Translations under genes and position numbers: made by a program
Notes under the pieces: model-generated
The model's input: only the letters and a program-made list of their open reading frames with translations
What the model was told of the DNA's origin: nothing
Databases searched by the model: none
In this document: piece by piece, positions 24,756 to 33,989 of the stretch
Layout: the number at the start of each line of letters is the position of its first letter
How positions within the stretch are numbered: the stretch's first letter is position 1
NCBI RefSeq assembly: GCF_029433095.1
Contig: NZ_JARNTX010000001.1
Span: 930,001 to 994,000, forward strand
DNA length: 64,000 nucleotides
Source: Hymenobacter sp. YC55
GTDB taxonomy: Bacteria; Bacteroidota; Bacteroidia; Cytophagales; Hymenobacteraceae
Direction of reading: 5' to 3'

Positions 24756-27186
24756 AAAATCCATCGTAACCCGAGTACGGCTGGCGTTTTTGGGCGTCTG
24801 CCTGTTTTCGGCTGCCATTATCTGGAAGGTCGGCAACATTCAGTTCAAGGAAGGAGAGAAGTGGCGCGCCCTAGAGCAGGAGCGTCGCGTGGTGTACCAG
24901 CCCGTATTTGCTACCCGTGGTTCCATCGTGGCCGACGATGGCAAAAGCATCATGGCGACGTCGCTGCCTTTCTTTCGGGTGGCGTGGGACCCAAGCGTGG
25001 TGGATAAGCAACTTTTCTATAGCAAGGCCGATTCGTTGGGCTTACTCTTGTCACGGTTTTTCAGTGACAAGAGTCCGCAAGAGTATAGCCGCAAGCTGAA
25101 AAATGCGTACAGCTCGCACGTGCGGTATCTGCGTCTGAATTCGCGGCAAATCAATTTTCAAGAGAAGAAAGAAATTGCAGCTTGGCCCATCTTCCGGGCG
25201 GGCAAAAACAAAGGCGGCGTTATTTTCGAGAAAGTGGACAAGCGCTTCCGTCCTTTCGGCGGACTAGCGCAACGCACCATTGGCTTTATCAACGAAGACA
25301 AGAACGGGGCTGGCCTGGAGTTTACTTTCAACCGCCACCTAGCCGGCAAAGACGGCGAGGCATTGTTTGAGCGCCTGCCCGGCGGCAATAAGCCCATCTA
25401 CGACGGCACCGAAATCAAGCCTATTGATGGCTACGACGTCAAGACGACGCTCGACATCAACCTGCAGGACGTAGCAGAAAATGCCCTCTACAAATCGTTG
25501 GTAGACAACAACGCGCAGTATGGCTGCGTGATTCTGATGGAAGTGCAAACCGGCGAAATCAAAGCCGTGGCCAACTTAGGCAAAGTAGACGAGGGCATCT
25601 ACCGCGAGGACTACAACTACGCCATTGCCGACCAAGGCCGTACCGAGCCCGGCTCTACGTTCAAGCTAGCCTCGTTGATGGCCGTGCTGGAAGACAACCC
25701 CGAGATGAGCCTCGACGAGGTGGTGGATACCGGCAACGGCCGCATGTATATCGGTGGGGCCGTGAAAACGGACTCGCACGGCTACGGCAAGATTTCGGTG
25801 AAGCAGGTGTTCGAGAAGTCCAGCAACATTGGCGTGGCCGTGCTCGTAGATCGGCAGTTCAGCAAGAACCCCGGCAAGTACACCGACTATCTGAAACGGT
25901 TCGGGCTGCACAAGCCGCTCGGCTTCCAGATGGCCGGCGAGGCCCGCCCATACGTGAAAGATCCGCAGGACCGCTCTTGGAGCCGCACCTCGCTCACCAC
26001 CATGAGCATCGGCTACGAGTTGAAGCTGGCTCCGCTCCAAACGCTGGCTTTCTATAACGCCGTGGCCAACGGTGGCGTGAAGGTGCAGCCCATCATTGTG
26101 AAGGAAATCAAGCAAGTGGACAAGGTGCTGGAGCGGTTCGAGCCGGTGGTGCTCAACCCAAAAATCTGTTCCGACGAAACCTTGGCCAAAGTGAAAGCCA
26201 TGATGGAAGGCGTCGTGACCGAGGGTACGGCCCGCGGCATCCGCTCCGAAGACTACACCATTGCCGGTAAAACCGGTACGGCGTGGAAGTTCAAGAACGG
26301 CGCCTACACCCGCACGTATTCCACTAGCTTCTGCGGCTATTTCCCGGCCGACAAACCAAAGTATTCGTGCATCGTAGTAGTTGACTCGCCGAAGAAAGGC
26401 CGCATCTACGGCGCCGATGTGGCGGCTCCGGTGTTCCGCGAAGTGGCCGACAAAGCCATGGCGCGCGATGCTGCCAGCCAGCGGCCAGTGCTGGCCCGCA
26501 CGCCTATCAATCGGGCTAAAACGCCGGTGGTACAAGCGGGTATGCAAGACGAGCTACGGCTAGTATTCGAGAAAATTGGGGTGAAAAACGAGACAGCAAC
26601 GCCCGACGAAGATTGGGTACGGGTGCCTACCAAAGCCGACAGCGGCGCCGATGCCTTGGCGTTGCAGCCCCTTGCTGTACGTCCCGGCCGGGTGCCCGAC
26701 GTGCACGGCCTGACGTTGCGCGATGCTTTGTTTCTGCTCGAAAATCGTGGTTTGCGGGTGCGGGCTATCGGGACGGGCCGCGTGAAAACGCAATCGGTGG
26801 AAGCTGGTTCGCCGGCACGGCGCGGCACTGTGGTTACGCTGGCGCTGCAACCCATTGGCCAGCGCTCCACGGCGGCACCGGCCCCATTGGTAGCGCCTGC
26901 CCCTAGTCAGCTCGCTGAGAACAAGCTACTGACCCCTGTAGATACCGATCTGGAGGCAAAAACGCGCGAGTTGGCGGCCAACGCCAAAGTTCGGTTAGCG
27001 GCCAGGAAAGGAGCGGTACCAGCTTCCAGCGAAGCAAAGAAACAAGAAGATAAAAAGCCAGAGCCTCGCAAAGCGGAAAGTAAGCCAACTGCTCCTGCCA
27101 AGCCCAAGCCGGCCGAACCCAAACCAACAAAAAGACCAACGCAGATAACGCAGCAAGCAACCACTGGCAAACCCAAGAAAGCCTAA
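24739..27186 (+). CDS. ftsI: Penicillin-binding protein FtsI (PBP3-type transpeptidase) with PASTA domain
   Basis: An 815-residue septal DD-transpeptidase. One membrane anchor (about residues 14-34), the PBP dimerisation region (55-235), and the transpeptidase domain with STFK at Ser306-Lys309, SSN at 361-363 and KTGT at 511-514. A PASTA domain follows at about 651-704 (VPDVHGLTLRDALFLLENRG), then a roughly 100-residue Lys/Pro/Ala-rich tail with KPKPAEPKP-type repeats. The ATG at 24739 is chosen because it precedes the anchor. It overlaps ftsL and begins the wall-synthesis block of the cluster. Confidence 0.95.
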   Translation: MKGSVKKSIVTRVRLAFLGVCLFSAAIIWKVGNIQFKEGEKWRALEQERRVVYQPVFATRGSIVADDGKSIMATSLPFFRVAWDPSVVDKQLFYSKADSLGLLLSRFFSDKSPQEYSRKLKNAYSSHVRYLRLNSRQINFQEKKEIAAWPIFRAGKNKGGVIFEKVDKRFRPFGGLAQRTIGFINEDKNGAGLEFTFNRHLAGKDGEALFERLPGGNKPIYDGTEIKPIDGYDVKTTLDINLQDVAENALYKSLVDNNAQYGCVILMEVQTGEIKAVANLGKVDEGIYREDYNYAIADQGRTEPGSTFKLASLMAVLEDNPEMSLDEVVDTGNGRMYIGGAVKTDSHGYGKISVKQVFEKSSNIGVAVLVDRQFSKNPGKYTDYLKRFGLHKPLGFQMAGEARPYVKDPQDRSWSRTSLTTMSIGYELKLAPLQTLAFYNAVANGGVKVQPIIVKEIKQVDKVLERFEPVVLNPKICSDETLAKVKAMMEGVVTEGTARGIRSEDYTIAGKTGTAWKFKNGAYTRTYSTSFCGYFPADKPKYSCIVVVDSPKKGRIYGADVAAPVFREVADKAMARDAASQRPVLARTPINRAKTPVVQAGMQDELRLVFEKIGVKNETATPDEDWVRVPTKADSGADALALQPLAVRPGRVPDVHGLTLRDALFLLENRGLRVRAIGTGRVKTQSVEAGSPARRGTVVTLALQPIGQRSTAAPAPLVAPAPSQLAENKLLTPVDTDLEAKTRELAANAKVRLAARKGAVPASSEAKKQEDKKPEPRKAESKPTAPAKPKPAEPKPTKRPTQITQQATTGKPKKA

Positions 27187-27244
27187 AGCCACTAGTTGCT
27201 GCGTAATTCTTAGTGCCCTCTGCGGGCTAAAAACTCGACTCACC

Positions 27245-28732
27245 TTGTCAGACGATAAAGAAATAACGCCCCCTCTTTTCGCCCTGCTGGCCGATGTAAC
27301 CGTGCAAAGTCAGCACGGCGCTACCGATGTGCCCGTGCAGGCTCTCACGCTCGACTCGCGGCAAGCAGCTCCGGGCTTCGTGTTCTTCGCGTTGCGCGGT
27401 GCCGCTAACGACGGTCACCACTTCATTTCGAATGCAGTAGCACAAGGCGTATCGGTTGTTATCTGCGAAAGTCTTCCTGCTTCCCTGGAGCCCGGCACCA
27501 CCTACGTGCAGGTTCCCGACTCGGCCGAGGCAATGGCGCATGTGGCCGCGGCTTTCTATGGGCATCCGTCGCGGAGCTTGCAGCTGATTGGTGTGACGGG
27601 TACCAATGGCAAAACCACCTGCGCTACGTTGTTGCATAAGCTGCTGCGGGAGCTAGGCTACCACACCGGTTTGCTCAGCACAGTGCAGAATCAGATTGAC
27701 GAGGAAGTGATTCCGGCCACGCACACCACGCCCGACGCTATTCGGCTGAACGAACTGCTAGCCCGCATGGTAAAAGCGGGCTGCACGCATGCCTGCATGG
27801 AAGTTAGCTCGCACGCGGTGGTGCAGCATCGTACCACGGCACTTCGCTTTGCGGGTGGCATCTTCACCAACCTCACCCACGACCACCTCGACTACCACGG
27901 CACTTTCGACAATTATCTGAAAGCCAAAAAAGGCTTTTTCGACCAGTTGCCGAAATCGGCCTTTGCCCTCACCAACGCCGACGATAAGCGTGGGCTGGTG
28001 ATGCTGCAAAACACGGCTGCTCGCCGCGAAACCTATTCCTTGCGCGGCGCGGCCACTTTCCGGGGCAAGCTGCTCGAAAACGCGGTGCATGGCCTGTACT
28101 TGGAGGTAGATGGCCGCGAGGTGCAGTTTCGCTTAATTGGAGTATTCAACGCTTACAACCTGTTGGCCGTGTATGGCGCGGCCGTGTTGCTAGGCGAAGA
28201 CTCGTCGGAAGTGCTGACGGTGCTGTCGGGGTTGCTGTCGGCGCCTGGCCGCTTCGAGCCGATTGTCTCAGCGAAGTCCCACGTCACGGGCATCATCGAC
28301 TACGCGCACACGCCTGATGCGCTGGAAAACGTACTTGATACCATTGCCGATATCCGTCAGCCGAGCCAGCAGGTAATTACGGTAGTGGGCTGTGGCGGCA
28401 ACCGCGACGCTGGCAAACGCCCAGTCATGGCCAACCTCGCCTGCCAAGGATCCGATCGGGTAGTACTCACCGCCGACAATCCGCGTTTCGAAGACCCGTT
28501 GGCTATTCTCGCTGAAATGCAAGCCGGCGTCAAAGCGCAAGATCTGGCCAAAGTTGTGACCATCCCCGACCGGCGCGAAGCCATCCGGACCGCCGTGCTC
28601 CTTGCCGGCCCCGGCGACATCGTGCTAGTAGCCGGCAAAGGCCACGAAACCTACCAAGAAGTGAAGGGCGTCCGGGCTGAATTCGATGATAAAAAAGTGC
28701 TGAAGGAGATGTTTGAACAACTTGGAAAATAA
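27245..28732 (+). CDS. murE: UDP-MurNAc-L-Ala-D-Glu:meso-diaminopimelate ligase MurE
   Basis: A 495-residue cytosolic Mur ligase adding the third amino acid of the stem peptide. ATP loop GTNGKT at 119-124, the HTTPDAIRLN substrate motif near 160-169, the carbamylated-Lys region AKKGFF near 227-232, and the specificity motif DNPR at 411-414, which marks meso-diaminopimelate (not Lys) as substrate. The start is TTG at 27245, 58 bases after ftsI. No murF follows, so the next ligase is elsewhere. Confidence 0.95.
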   Translation: MSDDKEITPPLFALLADVTVQSQHGATDVPVQALTLDSRQAAPGFVFFALRGAANDGHHFISNAVAQGVSVVICESLPASLEPGTTYVQVPDSAEAMAHVAAAFYGHPSRSLQLIGVTGTNGKTTCATLLHKLLRELGYHTGLLSTVQNQIDEEVIPATHTTPDAIRLNELLARMVKAGCTHACMEVSSHAVVQHRTTALRFAGGIFTNLTHDHLDYHGTFDNYLKAKKGFFDQLPKSAFALTNADDKRGLVMLQNTAARRETYSLRGAATFRGKLLENAVHGLYLEVDGREVQFRLIGVFNAYNLLAVYGAAVLLGEDSSEVLTVLSGLLSAPGRFEPIVSAKSHVTGIIDYAHTPDALENVLDTIADIRQPSQQVITVVGCGGNRDAGKRPVMANLACQGSDRVVLTADNPRFEDPLAILAEMQAGVKAQDLAKVVTIPDRREAIRTAVLLAGPGDIVLVAGKGHETYQEVKGVRAEFDDKKVLKEMFEQLGK

Positions 28733-28840
28733 GGAGCCATTAACCGAAATCTGCAAAAACACAACGCTTGCTTGACCTTAAAAAACTGGAATCTTTGCAG
28801 CTTGCCCGTTTCTTGACTGCAATCTGCTAACCCCGCGCTC

Positions 28841-30061
28841 ATGCTGTATTATCTTTTCAACTATCTCTACAAAGTGCACCACATACCCGGAACGGGCGTG
28901 TTTCAATACATTACGTTCCGGGCAGCACTGGCGGTAGTTACCTCTCTCATTATTGCACAATTCTTCGGCAAACCTCTAATTCGGGTGTTGCAGCGTGCCC
29001 AGATTGGAGAGACCGTACGCGACTTGGGGTTAGAAGGACAACTAGCGAAGAAGGGAACGCCAACCATGGGCGGCCTTATCATTCTGCTCGCTATTCTAGT
29101 GCCAGTGCTGCTGTTTGCCAAGCTCGATAATATCTACATCGTGCTTATGCTGCTCAGCACGGTTTGGCTTGGGCTGATTGGCTTTGTCGACGACTATATT
29201 AAGGTAGTTAAGAAGGATAAGGAAGGCTTAGCCGGCCGCTTCAAGATTATGGGGCAGGTAGGTCTTGGCCTCACGGTGGGTTGGGTGCTGTTTTTCTCCA
29301 ACGACGTAACCGTACGCCAATATCTGCTTCCCAACGGCCAGCTCTCGGCCGTGGATGCCAGCACAGTGTATCAGGATGTGAAGCTGATGATTACCACGGT
29401 GCCCTTCCTGAAGAACAACGAACTGAACTACGGCGACCTGTTTGCCACAGCCGGCGACTTTTTCAACGAGTATTACGCCTTCTTCTACATCCCGATTGTC
29501 ATCCTCATTATTACGGCCGTCAGCAACGGTGCTAACCTCACCGACGGCCTCGATGGGCTGGCAGCGGGTACTTCAGCCGTTATCGGGACGACGTTGGCAA
29601 TTTTCTGCTTTGTAAGTGGTAACGCGCTACTGGCCGACTACCTCGACATCATGTTCATTCCCAACTGCGGCGAGCTGGTAATTTTCTGTACCGCTTTTGT
29701 GGGAGCCTGCGTGGGGTTCCTGTGGTACAATTCGTTTCCGGCGCAGGTGTTCATGGGCGACACTGGCTCGTTGGCTATTGGTGGCATTATTGCCGTGCTG
29801 GCGCTGATTGTTCGCAAGGAACTACTGATTCCGGTGCTGTGCGGTGTGTTTTTGGTGGAAAGCCTGTCGGTGATGCTGCAGGTGAGCTACTTCAAATACA
29901 CGCGCCGCAAGTACGGCGAAGGCAAGCGCCTGCTCCGCATGTCGCCGCTGCACCACCACTACCAGAAGCTAGGCTACCACGAGTCCAAAATCGTGTCGCG
30001 CTTCTGGATTGTGGGCATCATGCTGGCCGTCCTGACCTTGGTTACTTTGAAATTGAGATAA
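28841..30061 (+). CDS. mraY: Phospho-MurNAc-pentapeptide transferase MraY
   Basis: A 406-residue polytopic enzyme (about ten helices) that makes lipid I from UDP-MurNAc-pentapeptide and undecaprenyl phosphate. Diagnostic motifs are KKGTPTMGG in the first third, the Asp pair in [20 protein letters not shown], and the cytoplasmic [15 protein letters not shown] near the end. Slightly longer than the E. coli enzyme because of an insertion around residues 155-215, a feature I recall for Bacteroidota homologues. It is followed by an intergenic palindrome before murD. Confidence 0.95.
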   Translation: MLYYLFNYLYKVHHIPGTGVFQYITFRAALAVVTSLIIAQFFGKPLIRVLQRAQIGETVRDLGLEGQLAKKGTPTMGGLIILLAILVPVLLFAKLDNIYIVLMLLSTVWLGLIGFVDDYIKVVKKDKEGLAGRFKIMGQVGLGLTVGWVLFFSNDVTVRQYLLPNGQLSAVDASTVYQDVKLMITTVPFLKNNELNYGDLFATAGDFFNEYYAFFYIPIVILIITAVSNGANLTDGLDGLAAGTSAVIGTTLAIFCFVSGNALLADYLDIMFIPNCGELVIFCTAFVGACVGFLWYNSFPAQVFMGDTGSLAIGGIIAVLALIVRKELLIPVLCGVFLVESLSVMLQVSYFKYTRRKYGEGKRLLRMSPLHHHYQKLGYHESKIVSRFWIVGIMLAVLTLVTLKLR

Positions 30062-30066
30062 ATAAG

Positions 30067-30148
30067 TGAATTGCTAAATGGCTGGTTGACCAGCTTCATC
30101 TTACAACCCGAGTGGTCTGAGTTCAACAAGCGGCCATTTAACAATTCA
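30067..30148 (+). repeat. Intergenic palindrome, TGAATTGCTAAATGG family (mraY-murD gap)
   Basis: Arms TGAATTGCTAAATGGC (30067-30082) and GCCATTTAACAATTCA (30133-30148) pair at 15 of 16 positions. A smaller palindrome GCTGG-ttga-CCAGC sits just inside (30081-30094). The word GAATTGCTAAATGG recurs in the ftsA-ftsZ gap. Confidence 0.7.
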
Positions 30149-30159
30149 GCAAGCAACCC

Positions 30160-31521
30160 ATGCATATAGTAGTATTAGGAGCGGCCGAAAGTGGAGTAGG
30201 AGCTGCGCTGTTAGCGCAAGCCAAAGGCCACTCTGTGTTCGTATCCGATAAAAGCCCGATTCAGCCGCAATACAAGGAAAAGCTGGCGCAAGCCGGTATT
30301 CCCTTCGAAGAAAACCAGCACACGCTAGAGGAAGTACTGAAGGCGCAGGAAGTAATTAAGAGCCCTGGCATTCCGGAGAAGGCGCCCGTCATTCAAGCCC
30401 TGCGCGAGAAAGGCACGTCCATAATTTCAGAAATCGAGTTTGCGGGTCGCCATACCGAAGCCAAGTGCATCTGCATCACCGGCACCAACGGCAAAACCAC
30501 TACCACGCTGCTGACTTATCACCTGCTGAAAGAGGCTGGCTACAACGTGGGCTTGGCCGGTAACGTGGGCTACAGCCTCGCCGAGCAGATTATCGAGGAT
30601 AAGTTTGATTACTATGTGGTAGAGCTAAGCAGCTTCCAGCTCGACGATACCTACCATTTCCAGCCTTGGGTTTCGGTGCTGCTCAACATCACGCCCGACC
30701 ACCTCGACCGGTACAACTACTCGTTGGCCAGCTACGCCGAATCCAAGCTGCGTATCATGCGCAACCAGGATAGCAACGGTTATTTTATTTACAACGCCGA
30801 CGACGAAAACATCCAGCGCTACTTCCAGGCGGCCCTTCGCTCGGTTCAGCAGCTACCGTTCAGCCTCCACCACCGCTCCGACTACCAATTAGGAGCCTAT
30901 TACTTGGACGAGGAAAACATCTTCGTGGATTTGAAGCCCGGCTACCCAAGTGAAACCGAAAAAGTTAGCACTGCAAGTTCGCCGCTTATCGGTCAGCACA
31001 ACCGCCAGAATATGATGGCAGCCGTGCTTTGCGCCCGCATAGCCGGTGTGGAGACTAGTAAAATTGAAGCAGGATTAGCCACCTTCCACAACGCCGACCA
31101 CCGCTTGCAACCCGTAGGCGAAATCAACGGCGTCCGCTTCATCAACGACAGCAAGGCCACCAATGTAGAAGCGGCTTGGTATGCCCTCGACGGTATCAAG
31201 CAACCTATTATCTGGATTGCAGGCGGCACCGACAAAGGCAACGATTACACCACGCTCTTGCCACTGGCGGAATCGAAAGTGAAAGCCCTCATTTGCTTGG
31301 GTGTCGACAACGAAAAGTTGCGCACCGTTTTCCAGTCCGTGGTTCCTTTTTTAGAAGAAACCCAAAGCGTGACAACCGCTGTGCGCCGCGCCACTGAGCT
31401 AGCCCAACCCGGCGACGTTGTCTTGCTTTCGCCCGCTTGCGCCTCTTTCGACTTGTTTAAAAACTACGAAGACCGGGGCCGTCAATTTGCTGCTGCAGTT
31501 AGGGAGTTAGAGAAACAGTAG
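30160..31521 (+). CDS. murD: UDP-N-acetylmuramoylalanine-D-glutamate ligase MurD
   Basis: A 453-residue cytosolic Mur ligase that adds D-Glu. The N-terminal Rossmann domain begins VVLGAAESGVGAA; the ATP loop GTNGKTTTT lies near residue 108, and the NITPDHLDRY and HNRQNMMAA motifs follow, with the third-domain FINDSKATN signature. Length is standard. The start codon comes right after the second arm of the palindromic element. It is followed 67 bases later by ftsW. Confidence 0.95.
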   Translation: MHIVVLGAAESGVGAALLAQAKGHSVFVSDKSPIQPQYKEKLAQAGIPFEENQHTLEEVLKAQEVIKSPGIPEKAPVIQALREKGTSIISEIEFAGRHTEAKCICITGTNGKTTTTLLTYHLLKEAGYNVGLAGNVGYSLAEQIIEDKFDYYVVELSSFQLDDTYHFQPWVSVLLNITPDHLDRYNYSLASYAESKLRIMRNQDSNGYFIYNADDENIQRYFQAALRSVQQLPFSLHHRSDYQLGAYYLDEENIFVDLKPGYPSETEKVSTASSPLIGQHNRQNMMAAVLCARIAGVETSKIEAGLATFHNADHRLQPVGEINGVRFINDSKATNVEAAWYALDGIKQPIIWIAGGTDKGNDYTTLLPLAESKVKALICLGVDNEKLRTVFQSVVPFLEETQSVTTAVRRATELAQPGDVVLLSPACASFDLFKNYEDRGRQFAAAVRELEKQ

Positions 31522-31588
31522 GCTTTGCTTTAACCTCATCCGCTTAATATCAATCACCGAACCACCATTTCACAACTCCTTATATTAT

Positions 31589-32767
31589 ATGGACATCGTC
31601 AAAAACTGGCTGCGGCAGAACTTGAAAGGTGACCCAGTACTGTGGGGCATCGTGATTTTGTTTTCGCTGATCAGTATCGCTGTGGTGTACTCGGCCACTG
31701 GTACGCTGGCGTATAAGCAGCGCGCTGGCAATACCGAATACTTCCTGCTCAAGCACACCGGCCTGATCTTCGTGGGGCTGGCCTTCATGTGGCTAGCGCA
31801 CCGCATCGATTACCGCTACTATTCGCGGCTGTCGTTGTACGCGCTACTGATTTCAGTGCCGCTGCTGATATTCACTTTCTTCATGGGTTCGAATATCAAC
31901 GAGGCGTCGCGCTGGCTTACCATTCCGGTTATCAACCAAACCTTCCAGCCCTCCGACTTAGCCAAGCTAGCTTTGATTGCGCACGTGGCCTCTATGCTAA
32001 GCCGCCGCCAGCAGAATGTGCAGGACTTCAAAACCACGCTGCTGCCCGTAATGCTGTGGGTTGGCTTGATATGCGGCATCATCATTTTAAGTAACGCTTC
32101 TACGGCCCTGCTGCTATTTGCAACCTGCCTGTTGTTGATGTTTATTGGGCGCGTGCCACTCAAGCAGATGGCCGTAATGGTGGCTATTGGCGCAGTAGTG
32201 GGCGGCGTAGGTCTAGCCACAGGCCAACGGATGAAAACGGTAATTTCTCGCATCGAGAACTTCACCGACAAAAGCAAGCCGGTGCCTTTTCAGCTAGAGC
32301 ACAGCTACATTGCCATTGCCACGGGCGGTGTGACGGGCAAAGGCCCCGGCAACAGCACCGAGCGTAACATCCTGCCGCACCCATATTCCGACTTCATCTT
32401 TGCCGTTATTATCGAAGAGTACGGTATGGTAGGCGGCGCGTTTGTAGTCTTTCTGTACTTAGCCTTTCTCTATCGAGGGCTACTAACGGTTGTTAATAGT
32501 TACGGCGCCTTTGGCGGCCTGCTTTCGGCGGGCCTCACCTTCAGTTTGGTGTTGCAAGCCATGGTGAATATGGGCGTGGCCGTGGGGCTAGGCCCGATTA
32601 CGGGCTTGCCGTTGCCACTGCTGAGTATGGGCGGTACGTCGCTCATTTTCACGGGTATCAGTATCGGTATCATCCTAGCCGTTAGCCGCGGGGAGCGGGA
32701 AATTCGCCCGGTAGCCGGCGAGCCCGCCGACACAGCTCGGATACCGAAAGTATCATCGTACGCTTAG
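31589..32767 (+). CDS. ftsW: Peptidoglycan glycosyltransferase FtsW
   Basis: A 392-residue SEDS-family membrane protein (about ten helices) that polymerises septal glycan with FtsI. Family motifs are EASRWL in the large early loop, FQPSDLAKLALI, LEHSYIAIATGGVTGKGPGNS, DFIFAVIIEEYG with the expected acidic residues, and PLLSMGGTS near the end. Its position between murD and murG supports FtsW rather than RodA. Confidence 0.93.
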   Translation: MDIVKNWLRQNLKGDPVLWGIVILFSLISIAVVYSATGTLAYKQRAGNTEYFLLKHTGLIFVGLAFMWLAHRIDYRYYSRLSLYALLISVPLLIFTFFMGSNINEASRWLTIPVINQTFQPSDLAKLALIAHVASMLSRRQQNVQDFKTTLLPVMLWVGLICGIIILSNASTALLLFATCLLLMFIGRVPLKQMAVMVAIGAVVGGVGLATGQRMKTVISRIENFTDKSKPVPFQLEHSYIAIATGGVTGKGPGNSTERNILPHPYSDFIFAVIIEEYGMVGGAFVVFLYLAFLYRGLLTVVNSYGAFGGLLSAGLTFSLVLQAMVNMGVAVGLGPITGLPLPLLSMGGTSLIFTGISIGIILAVSRGEREIRPVAGEPADTARIPKVSSYA

Positions 32768-32827
32768 CCCAACTAGTTCTTCTAAACCCAAGTAGTACGC
32801 GCTGCGCCATCCTGCGAGAATCAAAAA

Positions 32828-33970
32828 ATGCCCCACAAGAAGCCCCATACTGCCTCAAATTCCTTACGAGTCATCATTAGCGGTGGCGGCACGGGCGGGC
32901 ATATCTTCCCGGCAGTAGCTATTGCCAATGAGTTGCGCCGTCGCCAGCCAGATGCTGAAATCCTGTTTGTAGGCGCCAACGGCCGCATGGAAATGACGCG
33001 CGTACCTGAAGCTGGCTACGAAATAGTGGGCTTGGACATTGCCGGCTTGCAGCGCCGACTTACCCCTCAGAACCTGATATTTCCTATTCGGGTAATGCGG
33101 GCCGTTCGCAAGGCGGGTAAGCTAATCGAGCAATTTCGGCCCGATGTGGTGGTAGGGGTGGGAGGCTATGCCTCGGCGCCGGTACTGCTGGCGGCCACTT
33201 CGCGTGGCATTCCTAGCCTTATTCAAGAGCAGAATTCTTATGCTGGCTTAGTAAATAAGTTGCTGAGTCGTCGCGTCAACAAAATTTGCGTGGCCTACGA
33301 CGGCATGCAGAAGTTTTTCCCGCAGGAAAAGCTAGTGCTCACCGGCAACCCCGTTCGTACCGAAATAGCCAGCGGCAACCGTGTGGAAGCACGTCAGTTT
33401 TTCGGCCTCGCACCAGATCAGCCCGTGTTACTCGTAATAGGAGGGAGTCTCGGGGCCCGTACGCTGAACCAAGCTACCGCTGCGGCGCTGCCGCGCCTTA
33501 AAGCGGCCGGTGTCCAGCTGCTGTGGCAAACCGGTAAGCTGTACTATCCTGAAGCCTCGCAGCAAGCCGCTGCCTTCGCCGCCGACAACTTAAAGGCGCT
33601 GGAATTCGTGCAGCGCATGGATCTGGCTTACGCTGCCGCCGACGTGGTGGTCAGCCGGGCCGGGGCGCTGTCCGTGTCAGAGCTGTGCCTCACAGGCAAA
33701 CCAAGCATTCTGGTGCCTTCGCCCAACGTGGCGGAAGACCACCAAACCAAAAACGCCATGGCGCTGGTCCGCAAAGACGCTGCCCTTTTGGTATCGGATG
33801 CCGAAGCGCCTGCCAAGCTCTACGATACGGCGCTGGCACTGCTCCAGAACTCCACGCAGCAACAGCAACTAGCGGCCCAGGTGCGGCAATTGGCCCGTCC
33901 CGCTGCTACTACCACCATTGTCGATGAGCTGTTGAAGCTGGTTGGCAAAGCCCAGGTTCATACTTCTTAA
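32828..33970 (+). CDS. murG: UDP-GlcNAc:lipid I N-acetylglucosamine transferase MurG
   Basis: A 380-residue peripheral membrane GT-B enzyme producing lipid II. The N-terminal glycine loop GGGTGGHIFPAVAIA, VVGVGGYASAPVLLAA, the LIQEQNSYAG motif and the C-domain signature around VVSRAGALSVSELCLTGKP are all present. A short basic N-terminal extension precedes the glycosyltransferase core. It ends 20 bases before the preferred murC start. Confidence 0.95.
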   Translation: MPHKKPHTASNSLRVIISGGGTGGHIFPAVAIANELRRRQPDAEILFVGANGRMEMTRVPEAGYEIVGLDIAGLQRRLTPQNLIFPIRVMRAVRKAGKLIEQFRPDVVVGVGGYASAPVLLAATSRGIPSLIQEQNSYAGLVNKLLSRRVNKICVAYDGMQKFFPQEKLVLTGNPVRTEIASGNRVEARQFFGLAPDQPVLLVIGGSLGARTLNQATAAALPRLKAAGVQLLWQTGKLYYPEASQQAAAFAADNLKALEFVQRMDLAYAAADVVVSRAGALSVSELCLTGKPSILVPSPNVAEDHQTKNAMALVRKDAALLVSDAEAPAKLYDTALALLQNSTQQQQLAAQVRQLARPAATTTIVDELLKLVGKAQVHTS

Positions 33971-33989
33971 TTCTATACCCGTCATTGCC

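Noticed and set aside
33942..33989. Longer TTG start for murC overlapping murG
   Set aside because: Adds 16 residues before the usual MurC start and overlaps murG; kept only as an alternative.
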